From assembly GCA_023246815.1 (NCBI GenBank), contig JAHFHR010000029.1:1-9216 (forward strand): a stretch of 9,216 nt of DNA, given 5' to 3'. Below the pieces are notes generated by a model that searched no databases, was not told where the DNA came from, and saw nothing but the letters and a program-made list of their open reading frames with translations. This stretch comes from a bacterium. Its GTDB lineage: Bacteria > Patescibacteriota > Patescibacteriia > Buchananbacterales > UBA6539. Both the position numbers and the translations under genes were made by a program. Numbering within the stretch: the first letter of the stretch is position 1; each line of letters opens with the position of its first letter. Positions 5,410 through 9,216 of the stretch are shown in pieces.

Positions 5410-6009
5410 ATGCCGCGTCATCCTGAGGGAATTCAAAGGTTAATCGATCACTTTTCCCGATTACCAACCATCGGGCCAAAAACTGCCGAGCGGCTGGTTT
5501 TTTATTTACTGACCCAGGACCAAGACTCACTTGAAAACTTTTCAGACAGTATGGCTCGACTTAAAGGTAGTGTCTCCATCTGCACTACTTGTTTTAATGT
5601 TTCAGAAACAAACCCCTGCGCCATTTGCCTAAGCAGTCAGCGTAATAGATCACTGGTGTGTGTGGTGGCCAAGCCTCAAGATTTGGCCGCAGTGGAGCGT
5701 ACGAGTGAGTATAATGGCCGTTATCATGTCCTTGGCGGGCTGATTGACCCCCTACGAGGTATTACCCCTGAGCAGCTCACGGTTAATGCGCTGTTGGCAC
5801 GGTTGCAAGATAACAGTATCACTGAAATTATTTTGGCGCTTTCTTCAGATATGCCCGGTGAAACCACGGTGATGTATTTGACACGACTACTTAAACCGCG
5901 TAAGGTACGCATTACTCGACTGGCACAAGGTCTTCCGAGTGGTAGCGACCTTGAGTACGCTGATGAAATAACCTTGAGCTCCGCACTCAAGGGACGACGA
6001 GAAGTGTAA
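5410..6009 (+). CDS. recR: Recombination mediator protein RecR
   Basis: A full-length RecR of 199 residues. It has an N-terminal helix-hairpin-helix (LPTIGPKTAERLV, about 18-30), a four-cysteine zinc site (Cys58, Cys61, Cys70, Cys73) and a Toprim domain at about 81-175 (LVCVVAKPQDLAAVER, then YHVLGG and PLRGITPEQL). It ends with the conserved LPSGSDLEYADEITLSSALKGR. RecR works with RecO (and RecF) to load RecA on SSB-covered single-stranded DNA at gaps. The sequence MPGETT stands where many RecRs have an EGEAT-like motif, a mild divergence. Its ATG follows the dnaB TAG by 2 nt without a good Shine-Dalgarno sequence, so it probably depends on coupled translation. Confidence 0.96.
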   Translation: MPRHPEGIQRLIDHFSRLPTIGPKTAERLVFYLLTQDQDSLENFSDSMARLKGSVSICTTCFNVSETNPCAICLSSQRNRSLVCVVAKPQDLAAVERTSEYNGRYHVLGGLIDPLRGITPEQLTVNALLARLQDNSITEIILALSSDMPGETTVMYLTRLLKPRKVRITRLAQGLPSGSDLEYADEITLSSALKGRREV

Positions 6010-6020
6010 ACCGCAATACA

Positions 6021-6037
6021 ACATCAAGGAGTGATGT
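6021..6037 (+). promoter_or_regulatory. Hairpin presenting the Shine-Dalgarno sequence in its loop
   Basis: ACATCA (6021-6026) and TGATGT (6032-6037) are perfect 6-bp inverted repeats flanking AGGAG (6027-6031). The hairpin ends 1 nt before ATG 6039. AAGGAG is 7 nt from the ATG, an ideal distance. The ribosome-binding site would be displayed in a 5-nt loop. Confidence 0.6.
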
Positions 6038-6038
6038 C

Positions 6039-6353
6039 ATGTTCATTCAAGGGTTTGGGTCAGGACTGATTGACCCACACTATGCAGCTACTACAAGTAA
6101 TGCTATCGCGTATCAAGCTGGTGCGCAATCAGTAGCTCTACCAATTCCGGTGATCCATGAACCTACCCAATTAACCCTTGCCCCATTTCGTATTCCCGCG
6201 TGGGTACCCGCATTTTTTGCGGATTCTATGGTCCATCCCACTCCAGCCTGTGAAATGGGCGGCAATGCCACGGACAATCGCGGCCAGCGAGAAAAAGCCA
6301 TTGCGGTTTATGTGGAGATGCAAGCAGTGTTAGCTAAAATCAAAGAGCGGTAG
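6039..6353 (+). CDS. Hypothetical protein, third gene of the dnaB-recR operon
   Basis: A 104-residue protein I do not recognise. It has no clear membrane segment and no signal peptide. The first two thirds are rich in Pro, Ala and aromatic residues (nine prolines; APFRIPAWVPAFF at about 48-60). There is a single Cys71, and a Gly/Asn-rich turn (MGGNATDNRG, 73-82) leads to a probable C-terminal amphipathic helix (REKAIAVYVEMQAVLAKIKE). It does not resemble the YbaB nucleoid protein often found beside recR. Support for a real gene: a strong Shine-Dalgarno sequence at ideal distance, a position 29 nt after recR on the same strand, and a terminator that begins in its last codons. The stop codon lies inside the 5' arm of that hairpin. 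Confidence 0.7.
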   Translation: MFIQGFGSGLIDPHYAATTSNAIAYQAGAQSVALPIPVIHEPTQLTLAPFRIPAWVPAFFADSMVHPTPACEMGGNATDNRGQREKAIAVYVEMQAVLAKIKER

Positions 6354-6375
6354 CCCCAGGCTACCGCTCATTTCT
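6345..6375. terminator. Bidirectional terminator between the dnaB operon and rplU
   Basis: A perfect 11-bp stem, GAGCGGTAGCC (6345-6355) with GGCTACCGCTC (6359-6369), and a 3-nt loop. It is followed by ATTTCTT on the plus strand and TTTGATTTT on the minus strand. The two transcription units converge here, so one hairpin can end both. Confidence 0.85.
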
Positions 6376-6406
6376 TAATGTTTATATTATCAACAAGGAC
6401 GGCAAT

Positions 6407-6715
6407 CTAGATTTTTTCGATCTTAACTTGGGTATATGGCTGTCTATGCCCAACGTTGCGTTTATAGCGCACTTTAGACTTGTATTTCACCACTAGGATT
6501 TTATCCGCTCGATCCTGTTTAACAATCGTTGCTTCCACTTTGGTTTTCAGTACTGGCGTGCCAACCTCAACCTTGCTACCTTTGTCATCGGTGAGTAGCA
6601 GTGTGTCAAATGAAACAGCATCCCCTGCTACGCCGGGGATTTTTTCAATTTTAACTAAGTCGCCCTCTTTGACGAGGTACTGCTTTCCGCCAGTTTTGAT
6701 AATTGCGAGATTCAT
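6407..6715 (-). CDS. rplU: 50S ribosomal protein L21
   Basis: 102 residues, the normal length for bL21. It begins MNLAIIKTGGKQYLVKEGD, contains FDTLLLTDDKGSKVEVGTP in the middle, and ends with the rRNA-binding stretch VVKYKSKVRYKRNVGHRQPY and TQVKIEKI. It binds 23S rRNA in the large subunit. The ATG at 6715 is fixed by the family N-terminus and by a strong promoter 9 nt before it. In most bacteria rplU is followed by rpmA (L27). Here a terminator and a convergent operon follow instead, so the gene is monocistronic and L27 must lie elsewhere or be absent. Confidence 0.97.
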   Translation of the reverse strand: MNLAIIKTGGKQYLVKEGDLVKIEKIPGVAGDAVSFDTLLLTDDKGSKVEVGTPVLKTKVEATIVKQDRADKILVVKYKSKVRYKRNVGHRQPYTQVKIEKI

Positions 6716-6724
6716 AACGAAGGT

Positions 6725-6753
6725 ATTGTATCTAGTTTTTTAATAAAAGTCAA
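6725..6753 (-). promoter_or_regulatory. Strong sigma70-type promoter of rplU; near-leaderless
   Basis: Minus strand -35 TTGACT (6753-6748), 17-bp spacer, -10 TACAAT (6730-6725), each one base from consensus, then 9 nt to ATG 6715. The predicted leader is about 3 nt, leaving no room for a Shine-Dalgarno sequence or for the L20/L21-type leader structures seen in some bacteria. Confidence 0.8.
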
Positions 6754-6774
6754 GACTGGGCCCAAACGCACATG

Positions 6775-6801
6775 GCTTGGTTTACGTACCTTGCTTGGTT
6801 T
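6775..6801. repeat. Short direct repeat downstream of the fused synthase gene
   Basis: GCTTGGTTT occurs at 6775-6783 and again at 6793-6801, an 18-bp period. It lies in the 75-nt gap between the rplU promoter and the end of the next gene. Function unknown; it may be chance. No intrinsic terminator for the minus-strand gene ending at 6829 is visible in this gap. Confidence 0.35.
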
Positions 6802-6828
6802 GCTTTTTATTCGTTTTTTTACCTTATT

Positions 6829-8316
6829 TTAGAGCAATTTTGATACATAAAATTCAACCGGGGCAAACTCGTCAGTTAGAATTCTTGTGGCTTCATCAAT
6901 AGCAATCGGTGTCTCCCACAGCTGATTGATGAGCAGTTGTTGCTCGGTGCTGGCCAGTGTCAGGAGAGTAGCCTTAGTGAGCTCCGGTTTCTTGGTGGCT
7001 ACGAGGATGATATTCTGTGCTTTGCCAGCATCTTCAACGGCGTGATAGTAAGTCGTAAAGGCGTAGATTGTTGGAAATACTTGATCCAGGGTTTTGTACT
7101 GGGCTTTAAAAAATGTTGCTTTTTCACCGTCAAACGCGGAAATGATGTTGAATATAAGTACCCCATCATCAGCAAGCGCATCGTACATCAGCTGTACCGA
7201 CTCAATGGTGGTGAGTTGAAATGGAATTGAAAAGTATGACCCAAATGCATCGCCGTAAATCACGTCATATTTTTCTTTATTAGTATTGAGAAAAATCCTG
7301 GCGTCAGCGTGCTCAATCGTCAGTCGCGGATTGTCTTTGAGTTGAAAGTACTTTTTTGCAACCTCCGTTACTGCTGGGTCAATCTCCACTACTGTTATTT
7401 CAGCGTTAGGGTGGCGTTTTAAAAGATTCACCGGTCCAGCGTATGCTCCGCCGCCAAGTACCAATGCCTTTTTTATTTCTGGCTGGAATAGTGTGTCCAG
7501 TTGGTATAATTTTAAGTAATCAGAAAAAATGTCATCGGAGTTTTTATCAATGATAGTATGGAATTCTGTTGAGAGCATGAGCGTCCGTAACTCTTGTTTG
7601 GTTTCTGGATGGACAAAGTCAATAACACGAATGTGGTTATACTCACTGTCAGCCTCATAGACATATGGCGATGGAATAAGGATACTCAAGAACCAAGCAG
7701 CTCCTACCAGTACTAATGCTGCGATTTTTAGTACGCGAAATTTCCCGATGAGTGAAGTAAGTATAAGCACGATACTCAACCCATACAGGATTTGGCTAGT
7801 GCTAAACGTTGGGATGAGGTAGAACCCGGCCAGAAACGTACCAAAGATACTGCCCACCGTTGATAGCGCGTACATGCTTCCGGCCACGCCGCCGGACTGT
7901 TCAACCGTGTTTGTTTTAAGGCGAATGGCATACGGTGAAACCATGCCCATAATAGTACTTGGCACTACAAAAAGGGCAATGGTTGAAACAACCGAGCCAA
8001 TTTTAACACCTAGTAGTGCTGAAGTGCTCAACACTGGGTCTTTAATCAATGGGATAAGAAGAATCCCTAGCCCGCCGCCAAGCAGTACGTTGCTTAAAAA
8101 TGATATCCTAGGATTATGAGCCGAAGCGCGTCCGCCAAGCAGATAGCCAATACTCAAGGCTCCCAAAATAATACCAATCAAGGACGACCAAATAAAAATC
8201 GAGGTGCCGAGGTATGGTGCCGCGATTCGTGAACCGATGAGCTCAAGCACCATCACCACTGATCCAGAGATAAAGACGATAATTTCCAAAGGGCCCAGGC
8301 GAAGTTTATTTTTCAT
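6829..8316 (-). CDS. Fused membrane (MFS-like) / spermidine-synthase-like protein
   Basis: 495 residues. The N-terminal half (about 8-213) has six or seven hydrophobic segments with motifs such as ELIGSRIAAPYLG (25-37), typical of the 'fused MFS/spermidine synthase' family. The C-terminal half (about 225-440) is a Rossmann domain of the aminopropyltransferase/methyltransferase type: nucleotide loop ALVLGGGAYAG (284-294), acidic residue in EIDP (311-314), HADAR (336-340) and YDVIYGDAF (350-358). True spermidine synthases have an aspartate-containing DSxDP-like motif where this has GDAFGS, so polyamine synthesis is doubtful; the substrate is unknown. The last about 55 residues are unassigned. 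It starts 15 nt after the DUF192 stop and is probably in the same operon. No Shine-Dalgarno sequence is seen. Confidence 0.87.
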   Translation of the reverse strand: MKNKLRLGPLEIIVFISGSVVMVLELIGSRIAAPYLGTSIFIWSSLIGIILGALSIGYLLGGRASAHNPRISFLSNVLLGGGLGILLIPLIKDPVLSTSALLGVKIGSVVSTIALFVVPSTIMGMVSPYAIRLKTNTVEQSGGVAGSMYALSTVGSIFGTFLAGFYLIPTFSTSQILYGLSIVLILTSLIGKFRVLKIAALVLVGAAWFLSILIPSPYVYEADSEYNHIRVIDFVHPETKQELRTLMLSTEFHTIIDKNSDDIFSDYLKLYQLDTLFQPEIKKALVLGGGAYAGPVNLLKRHPNAEITVVEIDPAVTEVAKKYFQLKDNPRLTIEHADARIFLNTNKEKYDVIYGDAFGSYFSIPFQLTTIESVQLMYDALADDGVLIFNIISAFDGEKATFFKAQYKTLDQVFPTIYAFTTYYHAVEDAGKAQNIILVATKKPELTKATLLTLASTEQQLLINQLWETPIAIDEATRILTDEFAPVEFYVSKLL

Positions 8317-8331
8317 AGTGTTATATAAAAA

Positions 8332-8820
8332 CTACAAGTTGAATGTTACCATATCACCAACGGAAATACCATGCTTTTTGATAAAACCGGCATTAAGTTC
8401 CAGCACATAATTTACGGGTATTGGGGAAGAAAATCGTGGAATGTCTTCGGTAGTGGGTAGAGGAATATTTTTTTGGAGTCCAACCACGGTTTGATCGCTG
8501 ATCCATACTACATCAAGCGGAAAATGCATGTTATACATCCAAAAATTTTGGATGCTTTTTTCTGGAAAAACAAATAACATACCAGTATTGTCAGCCAAGC
8601 TTTCGCGGTCAGACAGCCCTTGGCGCTGCAAGGCAGGCGTGTCGGCAATGTCAAGTAGTATGGTGTGATTATTGATACTCAGCGATGATTCCGCGATAGG
8701 TATAGTGGCGTTGTTGTTCTGCGGGCGCTGTTGTTGGAAAAAAAGCCCCAAAAAGACCACTAACATTACTACCACTAACAATCCCAGTCCCCAGTTGCTA
8801 TTTTTTGTTTGCAGTTTCAT
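8332..8820 (-). CDS. DUF192 family protein, membrane-anchored
   Basis: 162 residues. An N-terminal anchor or uncleaved signal lies at about 11-28 (GLGLLVVVMLVVFLGLFF), followed by an Asn/Gln-rich linker and the DUF192 domain at about 47-162. Diagnostic motifs are RQGLSDRESLADNTGMLFVF, FWMYNMHFPLDVVWI and VLELNAGFIKKHGISVGDMV. The family is widespread in bacteria and archaea and has no established function; the domain here should face outside the membrane. Its first 23 nt overlap the end of the transferase gene in another frame (8798-8820), so the two are cotranscribed and probably coupled. There is no clear Shine-Dalgarno sequence. Confidence 0.9.
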   Translation of the reverse strand: MKLQTKNSNWGLGLLVVVMLVVFLGLFFQQQRPQNNNATIPIAESSLSINNHTILLDIADTPALQRQGLSDRESLADNTGMLFVFPEKSIQNFWMYNMHFPLDVVWISDQTVVGLQKNIPLPTTEDIPRFSSPIPVNYVLELNAGFIKKHGISVGDMVTFNL

Positions 8821-9216
8821 GTTTTATTTTGTACGCCACCACCAATATGATGGCAAGTATAACCATCACCAGTGACAGTACGCCCAGCGCCATCAGTTTT
8901 CCTTTTGAGGGCAAAAAAATTGAGGTCAATCCGAACGTTGCCGTCATAAGGTAGAGAAAAGAGACCGCTTGACGATGAGATAACCCAATATCCAGTAATC
9001 TGAAATGTAAATGTTTGTCGTCGCCGTGGACTGGTGATCTACCTTCAAATAGTCTTCGTGCAATCACCCACAGTACATCAAGGATTGGAATACCCATAAT
9101 GAGCAGTGCGGTGGCGATTTTTGAACCGGAAATAATGGACAGTACTCCAAGCATAAAACCACACCAGACACTCCCTCCCTCCCCAAGAAAAATTTTGGCT
9201 GGGTGCCAATTGAATA
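8798..9216 (-). CDS. WecA/TagO/MraY-family undecaprenyl-phosphate sugar-1-phosphate transferase (3' part)
   Basis: The start lies beyond the window. The visible 138 C-terminal residues begin FNWHPAKIFLGEGGSVWCGF, the family's active-site loop, and continue with ISGSKIATALLIMGIPILDVLW, RRLFEGRSPVHGDDKHLHFRLLDIGLS (the His-rich cytoplasmic loop of WecA/TagO) and two further membrane helices. This fits WecA/TagO better than MraY. Such enzymes load HexNAc-1-phosphate onto undecaprenyl phosphate and start synthesis of surface polysaccharides. The usual motif F-M/L-GDxGS reads LGEGGS here, with Glu in place of the conserved Asp (see findings). An internal ATG at 9154 is not the true start, because the conserved loop lies upstream of it. 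It overlaps the DUF192 gene by 23 nt. Confidence 0.85.
   Translation of the reverse strand, partial: FNWHPAKIFLGEGGSVWCGFMLGVLSIISGSKIATALLIMGIPILDVLWVIARRLFEGRSPVHGDDKHLHFRLLDIGLSHRQAVSFLYLMTATFGLTSIFLPSKGKLMALGVLSLVMVILAIILVVAYKIKHETANKK

Noticed and set aside
1..9216. CRISPR arrays, insertion sequences, phage or defence genes, riboswitches
   Set aside because: No repeated spacer pattern, transposase-like protein or terminal inverted repeats, and no leader long enough for a riboswitch, were seen on either strand.

Overview
The window looks like a piece of a small-genome bacterium of the candidate phyla radiation (Patescibacteria). This is an inference from gene content and style. The genes are short and tightly packed, moderate in GC, with stop codons TAG (6), TAA (5) and TGA (1). 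Supporting families are a membrane-anchored parvulin followed by a second 'ARHIL' strand, an FtsB/DivIC-like protein ending in a KWW-YFF tail, DUF378, DUF192, a fused membrane/spermidine-synthase-like protein and a WecA-like transferase with a GEGGS active-site motif. UGA acts as a normal stop in the one gene that uses it, which argues against the Gracilibacteria/SR1 code. No mobile element, CRISPR array, phage gene or defence cassette is visible.

Layout. 1-196 (-): 5' part of ftsE. 268-456 (+): tRNA-Gly(CCC) and tRNA-Thr(CGT). 465-2008 (-): FtsB/DivIC-like protein and a membrane-anchored parvulin, separated by 2 nt. 2058-2723 (-): DUF1461/TIGR01906 membrane protein of the Lit family. 2800-3736 (-): lipoprotein cyclophilin and a DUF378 protein, closed by an intrinsic terminator. 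3811-3885 (-): tRNA-Lys(TTT) with its terminator. 4031-6353 (+): dnaB, recR and an unrecognised 104-residue protein. 6407-6715 (-): ribosomal protein L21, facing that operon across one shared hairpin. 6829-9216 (-): fused MFS-like/spermidine-synthase-like protein, DUF192 protein and the 3' part of a WecA/TagO/MraY-family transferase.

Functionally this is mostly core housekeeping: division (FtsE, FtsB-like), extracytoplasmic protein folding (parvulin, lipoprotein cyclophilin), possible lipoprotein acyl remodelling (Lit-like), replication and recombination (DnaB, RecR), translation (L21, three tRNAs) and envelope polysaccharide priming (WecA-like).

The most striking signal is regulatory. Five first-in-operon genes have a near-consensus -10 hexamer only 9-13 nt before the ATG, four of them with a -35 at exactly 17 bp. 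This predicts transcripts with leaders of about 3-7 nt, so the organism probably starts many mRNAs leaderless or nearly so. Two operon-internal genes instead carry very strong Shine-Dalgarno sequences, one of them displayed in the loop of a small hairpin. I see no convincing exotic multi-gene system. The other items worth a look are the permuted parvulin, the Lit-like protein near a lipoprotein gene, and the unknown third gene of the dnaB operon.
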